A DNA stretch of 64,000 bases, taken from NCBI RefSeq assembly GCF_001691565.1, contig NZ_MAYO01000003.1, positions 806,001-870,000 on the forward strand. Reading direction: 5' to 3'. Under the pieces are notes generated by a model. That model saw only the letters and a program-made list of their open reading frames with translations. It was not told the DNA's origin and did not search any database. Source of the stretch: Microbacterium oleivorans (GTDB taxonomy: Bacteria; Actinomycetota; Actinomycetes; Actinomycetales; Microbacteriaceae). How positions within the stretch are numbered: position 1 is the first letter of the stretch; each line of letters opens with the position of its first letter. Position numbers and translations under genes: made by a program. This document shows positions 34,117 to 42,549 of the stretch, piece by piece.

Positions 34117-35055
34117 TCAAACCGGGTCGGGAACGGCCGTCACCGCGCGGGCGCGCTGGCGACGGGAGGCCAGGAGGGAGTCGACGGCGAACACCGCGAC
34201 GGCGACCCAGACCAGGCCGAACCCGATCCACCGTTCGAACGGCATGGGCTCGTGCAGGATGAGCACACCCGTGAGGAACTGCATGATCGGCGCGATGAAC
34301 TGGAGGATGCCGACCACGGTCAGCGACGTTCGGCGGGCGCCCGCCGAGAAGAACAGCAGCGGGATCGCGGTGACGGCTCCGGCCAGAAGGAGGAGCACCG
34401 TGTGGCCGGTGCCCTCGCGCCCCATCGTGAGCCCCGACGTCACTCCCACCGCGATGAGCTGGATGACGGCGATGGGCACGAGCCAGAAGGATTCGAGCGT
34501 GAGGCCGCTGACGGCATCCACCGACGGTCCGATCCGCTTCTTGACGAGACCGTACGTCGCGAAGCTGGCGGCGAGGGTGAGGGCGATCCACGGCACGTTC
34601 CCGACCGCGACGATGATGACGACGACGGCGGCGCCCGCGATGCCGACCGCGGTCCACTGCGCGGGACGCAGACGCTCCTTCAAGACGAGCACACCGAGGA
34701 GCACCGTCGCGATCGGGTTGATGAAGTAGCCGAGGCTCGTTTCGACGACATGGCCGGTCAGCGTGCCGATGAGGAACACCTGCCAGTTGACGTAGATGAG
34801 GAGACCCGCGATGAGGGTCCACAGCATGAGTCGACGGTCGCGGAGGATGACGCGCATCCGTCCCCAGCCGCGCGTGATCGCGATCAGAGCGACGCAGAAG
34901 ACGAGGCTCAGCACGATGCGCCAGCCGACGACTTCCCACGGCGTCGTGGGGGCGAGGCTGACGAAGTAGAGCGGGAGGAAGCCCCAGAGCACGTATGCCG
35001 AGAAGACGAAGATGCCGCCGAGGGACTTCTCGCGGGCGGCATCCTCCGGTGTCAT
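34117..35055 (-). CDS. rarD: EamA/RarD family transporter
   Basis: The 312-residue protein has about ten membrane segments arranged as two EamA repeats. It starts with the RarD signature GGIFVFSAYVLWGFLPLYFV and contains GYFINPIATVLLGVLVLKE, typical of RarD. The transported substrate is not known with certainty. It starts after a 144-base gap that carries the groES terminator. Confidence 0.88.
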   Translation of the reverse strand: MTPEDAAREKSLGGIFVFSAYVLWGFLPLYFVSLAPTTPWEVVGWRIVLSLVFCVALIAITRGWGRMRVILRDRRLMLWTLIAGLLIYVNWQVFLIGTLTGHVVETSLGYFINPIATVLLGVLVLKERLRPAQWTAVGIAGAAVVVIIVAVGNVPWIALTLAASFATYGLVKKRIGPSVDAVSGLTLESFWLVPIAVIQLIAVGVTSGLTMGREGTGHTVLLLLAGAVTAIPLLFFSAGARRTSLTVVGILQFIAPIMQFLTGVLILHEPMPFERWIGFGLVWVAVAVFAVDSLLASRRQRARAVTAVPDPV

Positions 35056-35150
35056 GAGTACGAGCCTACGACGGTCATGACAGATCCGTCAGCACGGCGA
35101 CTGCCGACGTTCGCGCGGATCCTGCCACGCGGAGCGTCGAGGTGCACGAA

Positions 35151-35184
35151 ACAGGGCCCGGATGCCGAAGCATCCGGGCCCTGT
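35151..35184 (-). terminator. Terminator of groES
   Basis: A perfect 15-bp stem (ACAGGGCCCGGATGC and complement) has loop TTCG read on the minus strand and is followed by TTTC. It starts 16 bases past the groES stop, so groES is a single-gene transcript. Confidence 0.85.
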
Positions 35185-35199
35185 GACAGGTGCTGCGTG

Positions 35200-35496
35200 T
35201 CAGCGGACGACGACCGCGAGGACGTCGCGAGCCGAGAGCACGAGGAACTCGTCGGCGCCGAACTTGACCTCGGTGCCGCCGTACTTGCTGTACAGGACGC
35301 GGTCGCCGACGGCGACGTCGAGCGGAACGCGGTTGCCGTTGTCGTCGATGCGGCCGGGGCCGACAGCCACGACCTCGCCCTCCTGGGGCTTCTCCTTGGC
35401 GGTGTCAGGGATGACCAGGCCACTTGCGGTGGTCTGCTCGGCCTCGACCTGCTTGATGACGATGCGGTCCTCGAGCGGCTTGATGGAAACCGACAC
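35200..35496 (-). CDS. groES: Co-chaperonin GroES
   Basis: The 98-residue protein has the full GroES domain: [36 protein letters not shown], then [16 protein letters not shown]. It caps GroEL during folding. No groEL follows: the next gene is rarD and a terminator intervenes. Two CIRCE operators upstream indicate HrcA control. Confidence 0.98.
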   Translation of the reverse strand: MSVSIKPLEDRIVIKQVEAEQTTASGLVIPDTAKEKPQEGEVVAVGPGRIDDNGNRVPLDVAVGDRVLYSKYGGTEVKFGADEFLVLSARDVLAVVVR

Positions 35497-35539
35497 GTTC
35501 TACCTCTTTCTTGCTGGTGGGGTCCTGCTTCAAGACTCA

Positions 35540-35566
35540 TCAGCACTCGCTTACCGAGAGTGCTAA
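35540..35566 (-). promoter_or_regulatory. CIRCE operator 1 (HrcA site)
   Basis: The minus strand reads TTAGCACTC, 9 bases, GAGTGCTGA; only one position departs from the consensus. It lies just downstream of the groES -10. Confidence 0.92.
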
Positions 35567-35570
35567 CGAA

Positions 35571-35599
35571 AGTCTAGAGCGCGGTTGGCACTCATGCAA
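35571..35599 (-). promoter_or_regulatory. groES promoter
   Basis: The minus strand has TTGCAT, a 17-base spacer and TAGACT. The -35 overlaps CIRCE 2 and the start site falls at the edge of CIRCE 1, so HrcA bound at either would block RNA polymerase. Confidence 0.65.
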
Positions 35600-35611
35600 C
35601 GCGAGTGCCAA
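35585..35611 (-). promoter_or_regulatory. CIRCE operator 2 (HrcA site)
   Basis: TTGGCACTC, 9 bases, GAGTGCCAA: a perfect dyad with a symmetric substitution in each arm relative to the consensus. It overlaps the groES -35. Confidence 0.85.
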
Positions 35612-35640
35612 CAGTCGTCCCCGGCCACGAGACGCGGATC

Positions 35641-35681
35641 CCCTACCCCCTACCCACGCTCGCGCGCCCTATCCCCCTATC
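35641..35681 (+). promoter_or_regulatory. Candidate regulator-binding direct repeats upstream of the Hsp70-like gene
   Basis: CCCTACCCCCTACCC (35641-35655) and CCCTATCCCCCTATC (35667-35681) are spaced about 26 bases apart, near two helical turns and a half. They lie about 120 bases before the Hsp70-like start, in the 191-base gap after the groES control region. This could be a site for the LuxR regulator of this cluster; no experimental basis. Confidence 0.3.
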
Positions 35682-35802
35682 TCCGCAACCGACCCCCTCA
35701 CGACTCGCCGATCCATTCCCGCACCACCACCGGAGGAGTAGGAAGAGGGAGGGGACAGTCGGTGCGACGACGCATCGCAGGTTGGGAAGCACGGAGTGGG
35801 AC

Positions 35803-37050
35803 GTGTCGGATCGAGCACTACACGTCGCGGTCGACATCGGCGGCGACCGCGTCACAGCAGCCGCAGGGCGGCCGGACGCCGGGGAGCGTCCCGCGGTCAT
35901 CCGGCTCGGCCACAGCACCGACGCCGCCTCCTCAGCCGTCTTCATCAGTGACGACGGACCCATGTACGGCGACGCCGCGTCGCGTCGAGCGGCCGCCGCC
36001 CCCGACAAAGTCCTCCGCGACTACGCGGCTCGCATCGGAGACGAGGTCCCGCTGACGGTAGGACGTCAGGCGATCCGGGCGGAGGAGGCGTACGTCGGCG
36101 TCGTGCAATGGGCCGTCGGAGCCGCCTCGGACGCCGCCGCCGAGGCGCCCGACGGGATCACGGTCATCCTCCCCGCGGCGTGGGGAGACCACCGCCGGCG
36201 GAACCTTGCGGACGCACTCCGAGCACACGGCATCCTGGCGCACTTCATGACGACCCCCGAAGCCGTCGCCCACCATCGGATGCGCGCCCTGGGCCGTGAG
36301 CATGATCTCTTCGCGCTGTACGACCTGGGGGCGACCTCGTGCGATCTCGCGATCGTCATGGTCGAGGCGCGGACAGTCCGCGTGCTCGCCACCCGTTCGC
36401 TCGCTCACTTCGGCGGCGCGGACATCGACGACGCCGTGTTCGCCCACCTCCGGGAGATCGCACCCGCCCTGGACGACGCGGGATGGGTGGGCCTCGCCGC
36501 CGCACGCCGCGAGTGCACAGCCGCGAAGGAGGCGCTCTCCTTCGACACCGAGACGGTCCTCCCGATCGCCGTCCCCGCCGGCGAGCACCTCGTGCGGCTC
36601 GTCCGGGACGAACTCGAAGCACTCGTCGAGGAGGACGTCCGCGACAGCGTAGCCGCGCTAGAGGACCTGTGCGCCCGCGCGGGCGTGAGTCCGTCGGAGC
36701 TGCGGGGAGTCTCGCTCGCCGGCGGCGGTGCACGGATGCCGCGGGTCGCGCAGCTGGTGTCCGAAATCCTGGGGGTCGACGTCGACGAGGACGGCGACCC
36801 CCAGAGCCTCGCCGTCCGAGGGGCGGCCGGCTCACCCCTGCCCGCAGGAGAGCCGGACCTGTACGAGAGGGAGCCCCTTCCGGTGGAGCCGGTCCCGCCG
36901 CAGCCTCGCAGCGCCCTCGCGCGCGTGATGTCCGCGATGATGCGGGCGCTCCTTCCTCCTCCGCTCCCCGCAGAGACGGCGTCACCTGCTGCGTCGCCCA
37001 TCCCCGTGGCGACGGCCAGGTCTCGTCGCGACTCCCGAGCGGCGGTGTGA
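35803..37050 (+). CDS. ATPase-only Hsp70-like protein of the ini-like cluster
   Basis: I choose the GTG at 35803, which gives 415 residues; the frame is open upstream but non-conserved. Residues about 5-345 match the Hsp70/actin ATPase fold: phosphate-1 AVDIGGDRVTA (9-19), phosphate-2 YDLGATSCDLAIV (173-185), adenosine motif LAGGGARMPRV (305-315), and DPQSLAVRGAA (332-342), the Hsp70 DPxxAVxxGAA motif. The beta-sandwich substrate-binding domain is missing; residues 346-415 are Pro-rich with a short amphipathic segment (SALARVMSAMMRALLPP). It may act as a nucleotide-dependent switch rather than a foldase. The next gene starts 1 base after its stop. Confidence 0.85.
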   Translation: MSDRALHVAVDIGGDRVTAAAGRPDAGERPAVIRLGHSTDAASSAVFISDDGPMYGDAASRRAAAAPDKVLRDYAARIGDEVPLTVGRQAIRAEEAYVGVVQWAVGAASDAAAEAPDGITVILPAAWGDHRRRNLADALRAHGILAHFMTTPEAVAHHRMRALGREHDLFALYDLGATSCDLAIVMVEARTVRVLATRSLAHFGGADIDDAVFAHLREIAPALDDAGWVGLAAARRECTAAKEALSFDTETVLPIAVPAGEHLVRLVRDELEALVEEDVRDSVAALEDLCARAGVSPSELRGVSLAGGGARMPRVAQLVSEILGVDVDEDGDPQSLAVRGAAGSPLPAGEPDLYEREPLPVEPVPPQPRSALARVMSAMMRALLPPPLPAETASPAASPIPVATARSRRDSRAAV

Positions 37051-37051
37051 C

Positions 37052-39556
37052 GTGTACCAGGACGCGTGGCCGCACACGGGAGTCGCGCGCACGGCAGCAC
37101 CGGCGACGACGCGCATCCCGTCGCAGGTGCTCGCGACGGCCCTCGCGGAAACGGCGGTGACGCCGCTCCTGGCGGTGGACCTGCCGATCCGCGGGGTCGT
37201 GACGGGTCCGATCGGGTCGGGAAAGACGGCAGCGCTGGCCGCGTTGCGGGCGGAGGTGAACGAGCGCGGGATGCCGCTCGCCGGACGCCCGTCGCAGGTG
37301 ACGGACGGCGAGGTCCTCGTCGTCGACGACGCCGACGGCCTCGCGGAGGACGAACTCGCCTCGCTCCGCAGGGTCGTCGCGTCGGCGGAGGCCAGCGTCG
37401 TGATCTCACACCTGCCGCGGCCGCAGGGGCTGCTGCGCGAGATCATGGGGATCCTCGAGAAGTCCGCGCCTCCCGTACTCCTAGGAGACGTCGCACCCGA
37501 CCGCATCGTGGAGGCCACCCGCATCCCGCTCTCCTGCTCGACCGCGATCGTGGAGCAGACCGGAGGGCTCACCTGGCTGACGCTCGCCGCCGTGGACGCC
37601 CACGACCCGGGGACGTGCGGCGTCGATCCGACTCACCGCGCGCTGTGCGTCGCCCTCCGTGGGGCTGTCGCCCATCGGCTGGAGTGCCTCGACGAGCACC
37701 ACCGGGCGCTCCTCGAGGCGATGTGCGCACTCCCCGCATCGGAGCTCGCGTCGCAGGCGACGGGGACCGTCACCCTCGACGAGATGGTGACCGACGGATG
37801 CGCCGCCGGACTGCTCGCTCCGAACGGCGCGCCGCCGCCGATCGTCCGAGCCGCGGTCCGTGCTCTCACACCCGCGCACCGGGTCCCGGTGGACGCACGG
37901 CAGAGCGGGCGGGAGAGCGCGTGGCCGGGGGACGCGGCATCCACTCCGGCCTCGCTCGTCGCCCGAGGCGACCGCGTCCGTGCCGATTCCCCCGCTCACG
38001 CACTCGCGCTCTACCGTCAGGCGGCCTCCCTCACGGGGGACGAGGGGGACGTCGCCCTGGCCACCGGCATCGCCGCGGTCGGCGCCGGGGATCTGGATGC
38101 CGCCGGTGCCGCGTTCGACGTCCTCGTCCGGCTGCCGGCGCATCCTGATCACGCTGCCGCGTGCGACGCCTCGACGGCCGTCTGGGCGGCTCGCGGGCTC
38201 CTCGACGTCGGAGCCGGCTCCGGTTCCGACGCCGTCGGGACGCAGGATCCGGCGGCTCGTTCTCGGCGGGCTCTGGCCGCCGCGGGGAGGGGCACTCGGC
38301 CCGAGCCGGCGACGGCGCAGACGACCGAGGCGCCCGACACCCTCGCCGTCGCCTCCGCGGCACTGACGGCGGCTCTGTCCGCCTCGTTCTCGGACCAGGT
38401 CCTGGCGGCGGTGGACGACCTCGTCGTCGCGTCGGAGATGTACAGCGCGACGCACGACGACTTCCCGCTCGTGGAACCTCCCGCCGTGGTGGCGGCGGCT
38501 GCGGCGGTGTCGATCGGCCGACTCGACCTCGCGGCCGCGACGCTGGACTCGGCGCGCCGACGGCGGCAGGGCGGACCCGCGGCACGGTCGCGCCTCGCGC
38601 TCTGGCGCGCCTGGGTCGCGATCCACGCGGCTGATCCCGCCGCGGCATCCGCTCTCCTCAACGAGGCTGCGGCCTCCACCGCCGAGCCGACACCGCGCGA
38701 TCGGCTGATCCGAGCCGCCTGCGAGACAGCGCTCGCCCGGCGCTACGCGGGCACCGCCGAGCTGACCCTCGCATTCGACACGGCCGCGCGCGAGCTGCAC
38801 CAGCAGCACGTCGACCTCTTCCTGTTCCCGTTCCTCGGGGAGCTGTGCCTGGCGGCGGCGAGGGTGGACGACTCGGAAGCGGTCGACCGCCACGCGGATG
38901 CCGCCTTCGCGACGCTCGCGCAGGCAGGCGATCCTCCGCTGTGGAGTCCGCTCCTGCACTGGAGCGGCATCCAGCGCGGCATCATCGTGGGCCGACCCGA
39001 TGCGCTGACCCCCCATGCTCACGCCCTGGTCGGCGCAGCGGCCCACAGTCCCTTCGCGGCGCGGATGGCGACCGCCGGCCGGGTGTGGACGGACGTCCTG
39101 GCGGGCCGGGTCGATGCAGCGGCGGTGCAGTCCGCCGCCCGCGATCTCGCAGCCCACGGCCTCGCGTGGGACGGCGCCCGCCTCGCCGCGCACGGCGCAG
39201 CCCGCACCGAGGATCGATCCGCCTCGGCGCAACTGCTGGCCTGCGCTCGCGACCTGCACCCGATCCACAGCGCCCGTTCCGCTCACGCGACCGATGAACC
39301 GGATGAGCTGCCGCAACCCGGCTCGACCCTCAGCGCGCGCGAGTCGGACGTCGCGCGGCTCGTCCTGCAGGGCAAGACCTACATCGAGATCGGTCAATCG
39401 CTGTTCATCTCGCCGCGGACTGCCGAGCACCACATCGCACGCATACGTCGCCGGGTCGACGCAACCTCGCGCTCCGATCTGCTCACGAAGCTCCGGGCGA
39501 TGCTCGGCGACGACGCAGGAACCAGGACCACCAGTCACACCCGGGAGGGCACATGA
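37052..39556 (+). CDS. AAA/LuxR-type regulator (IniR/MalT-like)
   Basis: The 834-residue protein has a P-loop (GPIGSGKT, residues 52-59), Walker B VLVVDDAD (88-95), and a long helical TPR-like middle (about 330-740). A C-terminal LuxR helix-turn-helix (residues 758-813, LSARESDVARLVLQGKTYIE then FISPRTAEHHIARIRRR) completes it. This is the plan of STAND/LAL regulators such as MalT and mycobacterial IniR, which activates iniBAC. It has a GTG start 1 base after the Hsp70-like stop, and its stop overlaps the IniB-like ATG. The ligand is unknown; position suggests it controls both operons of the cluster. Confidence 0.82.
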   Translation: MYQDAWPHTGVARTAAPATTRIPSQVLATALAETAVTPLLAVDLPIRGVVTGPIGSGKTAALAALRAEVNERGMPLAGRPSQVTDGEVLVVDDADGLAEDELASLRRVVASAEASVVISHLPRPQGLLREIMGILEKSAPPVLLGDVAPDRIVEATRIPLSCSTAIVEQTGGLTWLTLAAVDAHDPGTCGVDPTHRALCVALRGAVAHRLECLDEHHRALLEAMCALPASELASQATGTVTLDEMVTDGCAAGLLAPNGAPPPIVRAAVRALTPAHRVPVDARQSGRESAWPGDAASTPASLVARGDRVRADSPAHALALYRQAASLTGDEGDVALATGIAAVGAGDLDAAGAAFDVLVRLPAHPDHAAACDASTAVWAARGLLDVGAGSGSDAVGTQDPAARSRRALAAAGRGTRPEPATAQTTEAPDTLAVASAALTAALSASFSDQVLAAVDDLVVASEMYSATHDDFPLVEPPAVVAAAAAVSIGRLDLAAATLDSARRRRQGGPAARSRLALWRAWVAIHAADPAAASALLNEAAASTAEPTPRDRLIRAACETALARRYAGTAELTLAFDTAARELHQQHVDLFLFPFLGELCLAAARVDDSEAVDRHADAAFATLAQAGDPPLWSPLLHWSGIQRGIIVGRPDALTPHAHALVGAAAHSPFAARMATAGRVWTDVLAGRVDAAAVQSAARDLAAHGLAWDGARLAAHGAARTEDRSASAQLLACARDLHPIHSARSAHATDEPDELPQPGSTLSARESDVARLVLQGKTYIEIGQSLFISPRTAEHHIARIRRRVDATSRSDLLTKLRAMLGDDAGTRTTSHTREGT

Positions 39557-40452
39557 GTAACGTGATCGCGACGATGGCGAATGCGCTGATCGAATTCATC
39601 CTGAGTCTCATTCGAGACCCCGACGTAGCCTCCGAGTTCGAGGCGGACCCGGAGGGCGCCCTCGCCGCCCGCGGCCTGGGCAACGTCGGGTACAACGATC
39701 TCTGCGCGGCACTGCCTGTCGTCTACGACAACCCCCAGGTCCTCGTCCACAACGAGCCCGGTCTTCTCCTGCGTCCACCCGCCGATCCCGGTGGCGTGTC
39801 CCCCACTCAGGTGGTGCAGCAGCTCCACGAACTCATCACGAACACCTCGTACGTCACGAACAACTCGACCGTGCTCGACCAGTCGGTGAACCAGAACCTC
39901 TGGGCTGAAGGCGACATCCTGCAGATCTTCGACAACGAGGCGATCGTCGCGAGCGGCCAGGGCTCGACCGCCGCCGGTCGCGACGTCGTCGATGACGACA
40001 GCACCGATGCGTCCACCACCGTCACCGTCGGTGGCGATGCCGTCGTCGACAGCACCGTCGACACCGACACCGCGGTCGGCTCGAACAACGACACGACGGT
40101 GACGGGGCCCGTGCCGGACAGCTCGGCACCCGCGACGGGCGGGGACACGACCCCGGCCGGACCGTCGCCGGCAGAGGATGCCGCGAGCGGCGACGACGTG
40201 GCCGATCAGCCCGCCGACGTGTCCGCACCGCAGGATGCCATGACCACCGACCAGACCACGGTGGAACCGACCGCGGGGCCGGAGCCGGTCGAGGACGCGG
40301 CACCGCCCGCGGAGGATCAACCCGTCGCGGACGAGCCGATGACCCTGACCCCGGTCGACGACGGTCCCGACCCGTACGCCACCGCGGACGACAGCACCGC
40401 GCTGTCCGAACCGGTCGCTTTCGACGAACCGACGACGGACTCGGAGTACTGA
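39553..40452 (+). CDS. IniB N-terminal domain protein
   Basis: The 299-residue acidic protein starts with an IniB-type N-terminal domain: ALIEFILSLIRDPDVASEFE (11-30), then ADPEGALAARGLGNVGYNDL and CAALPVV. Residues 104-173 are a module (STVLDQSVNQNLWAEGD, VASGQGSTAAGRD, VGGDAVVDSTV) that also occurs in the Asp-Asn-Ser repeat protein at 44599-45915. The rest (about 180-299) is disordered and rich in Asp, Pro, Thr and Ala. It has no signal peptide or membrane segment. In mycobacteria IniB is encoded with IniA and IniC and is induced by cell-wall inhibitors; its biochemical role is unclear. A GGGAGGG site precedes the ATG. Confidence 0.82.
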   Translation: MSNVIATMANALIEFILSLIRDPDVASEFEADPEGALAARGLGNVGYNDLCAALPVVYDNPQVLVHNEPGLLLRPPADPGGVSPTQVVQQLHELITNTSYVTNNSTVLDQSVNQNLWAEGDILQIFDNEAIVASGQGSTAAGRDVVDDDSTDASTTVTVGGDAVVDSTVDTDTAVGSNNDTTVTGPVPDSSAPATGGDTTPAGPSPAEDAASGDDVADQPADVSAPQDAMTTDQTTVEPTAGPEPVEDAAPPAEDQPVADEPMTLTPVDDGPDPYATADDSTALSEPVAFDEPTTDSEY

Positions 40453-40458
40453 CCGCCG

Positions 40459-41094
40459 ATGACCAGCCCCCAGACGGGCTCGCAGAGCCCGTCCCTCTCC
40501 CCCAGCCCGTCCGGTCCGCTGCGGACCGGACGGGCGCAACCCGCGCGACCGTCGGTGCACGCACCGAACTCGGCGCCCGTCATCGCCCACGTGGCCCCGC
40601 CCCTGTCATCGCGCCTCGCAGAGGCGTTCTGGAGCTTCGGTCTGGCCGCGGGCGCACTGGCGGCGGGCTACTTCTTCATCACGCGTACCGATGAACTGGC
40701 GCACATCAAGAAGCGCGTCGAGGCGGTCGACCCGGACCGGGCGGCCGAGAGCGTCGACACGACGGTGGACATCCTGTTCTGGGTGCTCTTCGGCACCTTC
40801 CTGACGTTGCTGCTCATCCAGGTGTGGGCGGCGGTCGCCTTCGCGAACCGTCGCTCCGGGGCGCGCGCGTGGCTATGCGGAACGCTGGTCGCCTTCGGCG
40901 TGCTGAGCGTCGTCGCGCTGGAGTTCACCCGCCCGGGGAACGACGGGATGCCGCTGCGGACGTTCGCGCTCGCGTATGCCGGCATCCTCATTCTCGCGCT
41001 GCTCGCGTCGCTCCTGCCCGCCTCCAGAGCCTGGACCCGCCGCCGTTTCGACGTCCGCCGCGGCCCCGCCTCGGTGGGCGGCGGCGACCTCTGA
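40459..41094 (+). CDS. Small multi-pass membrane protein of the ini-like cluster
   Basis: The 211-residue protein has a Ser/Pro-rich N-terminal region of about 50 residues, then about four membrane segments (AFWSFGLAAGALAAGYFFIT, VDILFWVLFGTFLTLLLIQV, WLCGTLVAFGVLSVVALEFT, and ALAYAGILILALLASLLPAS). A basic tail (WTRRRFDVRR) follows. The charged loop between segments 1 and 2 (HIKKRVEAVDPDRAAESVD) is probably exposed. I do not recognise a family. It is the last gene of the plus-strand operon, 6 bases after the IniB-like stop. It may anchor the cytoplasmic partners at the membrane. Its last 222 bases overlap the convergent IniC-like ORF. Confidence 0.75.
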   Translation: MTSPQTGSQSPSLSPSPSGPLRTGRAQPARPSVHAPNSAPVIAHVAPPLSSRLAEAFWSFGLAAGALAAGYFFITRTDELAHIKKRVEAVDPDRAAESVDTTVDILFWVLFGTFLTLLLIQVWAAVAFANRRSGARAWLCGTLVAFGVLSVVALEFTRPGNDGMPLRTFALAYAGILILALLASLLPASRAWTRRRFDVRRGPASVGGGDL

Positions 41095-42549
41095 CAGGAT
41101 CCCGTCGAGGGTCCGCACGGCGATCGAGCAGGCGCGGACGGCGCTGCGCGGTGTGTCCGGCCGCTCGCCGATCCGCCGCCACGTGTCCCGTAGCGCCGCA
41201 GCGAGGTCGGCGACCTCGCCGCGGGAGGCGTCCGGGCGCGCTCCGACCCGATCGGCGGGGTCGGTGCCGTCGGCACCGAGGATCCGCTCGAGCTCGTCGG
41301 TTTCGGCCGGGGTCACGCCGGCGCCGGACACGCGGATGGCCGCGAGGAGGTCGAGTTCGCGCAGCTCGTGCGATCCGTCGACCAGCGCGTCGAGCGCAGC
41401 GCGCAGCGCGTCGTCCTGCCCCGTTCGCGGCCGCTCGCGGAGGAGGTCGTCGAGGAAGGTCTTCAGCGCGCGGACCTTCAGCGCGGCGGTGCGGCCTGCG
41501 AACTGCCGGCGCACGGTGGAGCGCAGCTCCTCCAACCCGCTCTGGACGACGAGCTGTTCGGCGAGACGCTGCGACGTGGTGGCACCCCCTCGGACGAGCG
41601 CGACGCCGAGACGGATGCCGGTGATGCCGAAGCGGTCGATGAGGCCCCGACGCGCGCGAGACCCCAGGGTCGCCGCTCCCTCACGGACGAACCGATCAGC
41701 AGAGAGCAGCAGACGGTCGCGCTGATCGCGGTCCCAGCCGGCGATCTCACGGAGCGCCATGAAGTCGCGCTCCGCCATGCAGCGTGCGCTCTCGGCGATG
41801 AGTCCGGCGACCGGCATGACACCGATCGCCAGCGGCCGCATCTCGGGGAGCTCTCGGTACCGCGCCGCGATCCCGCGCGCGGACAGCAGGGCGTCCAGTC
41901 GCCCCCCGCCCACCTCGTCGGCGCGGGACAGGACGGCGAGCGCGTTGACGCTGTTGCCCGGCCCGCTGTCGACGTCGCGGAAGGCGGAGAGGAACGACAG
42001 ATCGGAGGGGTGCAGGTGGCGCAGCAGATAGACGATGGCGTCGGCGTCGGACGGGCCGCCCGTCGCTGGCGTCAGGAAGGTCAGGCTGCGATCGGCGATG
42101 CGCGCCGAGACCGATTCGATGCCGGGGGTGTCGATCAGCACGAGGGAGCGGAGACTCAGCGCGGGCCATCTGATGTCGATGTGGTCGATCTCGTCGGGGT
42201 CGATCCCGCGGAGATCGAGCCGCAGCCGCCCGTCGGTGCGTGCGAGCGAGAGCGACGAGGTGCGACCGCTGCGGTGGACGGCGTCGACGCGCGGCGTCGC
42301 TCCGTAGCGGTACCAGGTCACGATGCGGGTGCACTCCCCCGCATCGGTGGGGGCGATCCGCTCGCCGATGAGGGCATTGAGCAACGTCGACTTGCCGGCT
42401 TTGACCATGCCCGCGATCCCGAGGCGAAGCGGCTCCTGCAGTCGGGTGCGCCACGCCTGCAGGTCCGCGACCGTGGTGGTGTCGTCCTGATACAGCGCGA
42501 GGGCGTCATCGAGGAGCGCGTCGGCGGCTGCCAGGATGCCGACGCTCAC
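40873..42549 (-). CDS. Dynamin-like GTPase (IniC-like)
   Basis: The 558-residue protein has a GTPase domain with G1 GMVKAGKS (47-54), G3 DTPGIES (140-146) and a G4-like SRAD (208-211) in place of N/TKxD, as in several bacterial dynamins. The C-terminal half is helical. Residues 1-485 look conserved and are close to mycobacterial IniC in length. The last 73 residues are Gly/Arg/Glu-rich and are encoded opposite the membrane-protein gene, so they may be non-functional read-through. The GTG start overlaps the IniA-like stop (GTGA), so the pair is translationally coupled and probably acts as a heteromer, as tandem bacterial dynamins do. Confidence 0.85.
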   Translation of the reverse strand: MSVGILAAADALLDDALALYQDDTTTVADLQAWRTRLQEPLRLGIAGMVKAGKSTLLNALIGERIAPTDAGECTRIVTWYRYGATPRVDAVHRSGRTSSLSLARTDGRLRLDLRGIDPDEIDHIDIRWPALSLRSLVLIDTPGIESVSARIADRSLTFLTPATGGPSDADAIVYLLRHLHPSDLSFLSAFRDVDSGPGNSVNALAVLSRADEVGGGRLDALLSARGIAARYRELPEMRPLAIGVMPVAGLIAESARCMAERDFMALREIAGWDRDQRDRLLLSADRFVREGAATLGSRARRGLIDRFGITGIRLGVALVRGGATTSQRLAEQLVVQSGLEELRSTVRRQFAGRTAALKVRALKTFLDDLLRERPRTGQDDALRAALDALVDGSHELRELDLLAAIRVSGAGVTPAETDELERILGADGTDPADRVGARPDASRGEVADLAAALRDTWRRIGERPDTPRSAVRACSIAVRTLDGILSEVAAAHRGGAAADVETAAGPGSGGGQERREQRENEDAGIRERERPQRHPVVPRAGELQRDDAQHAEGDQRSA

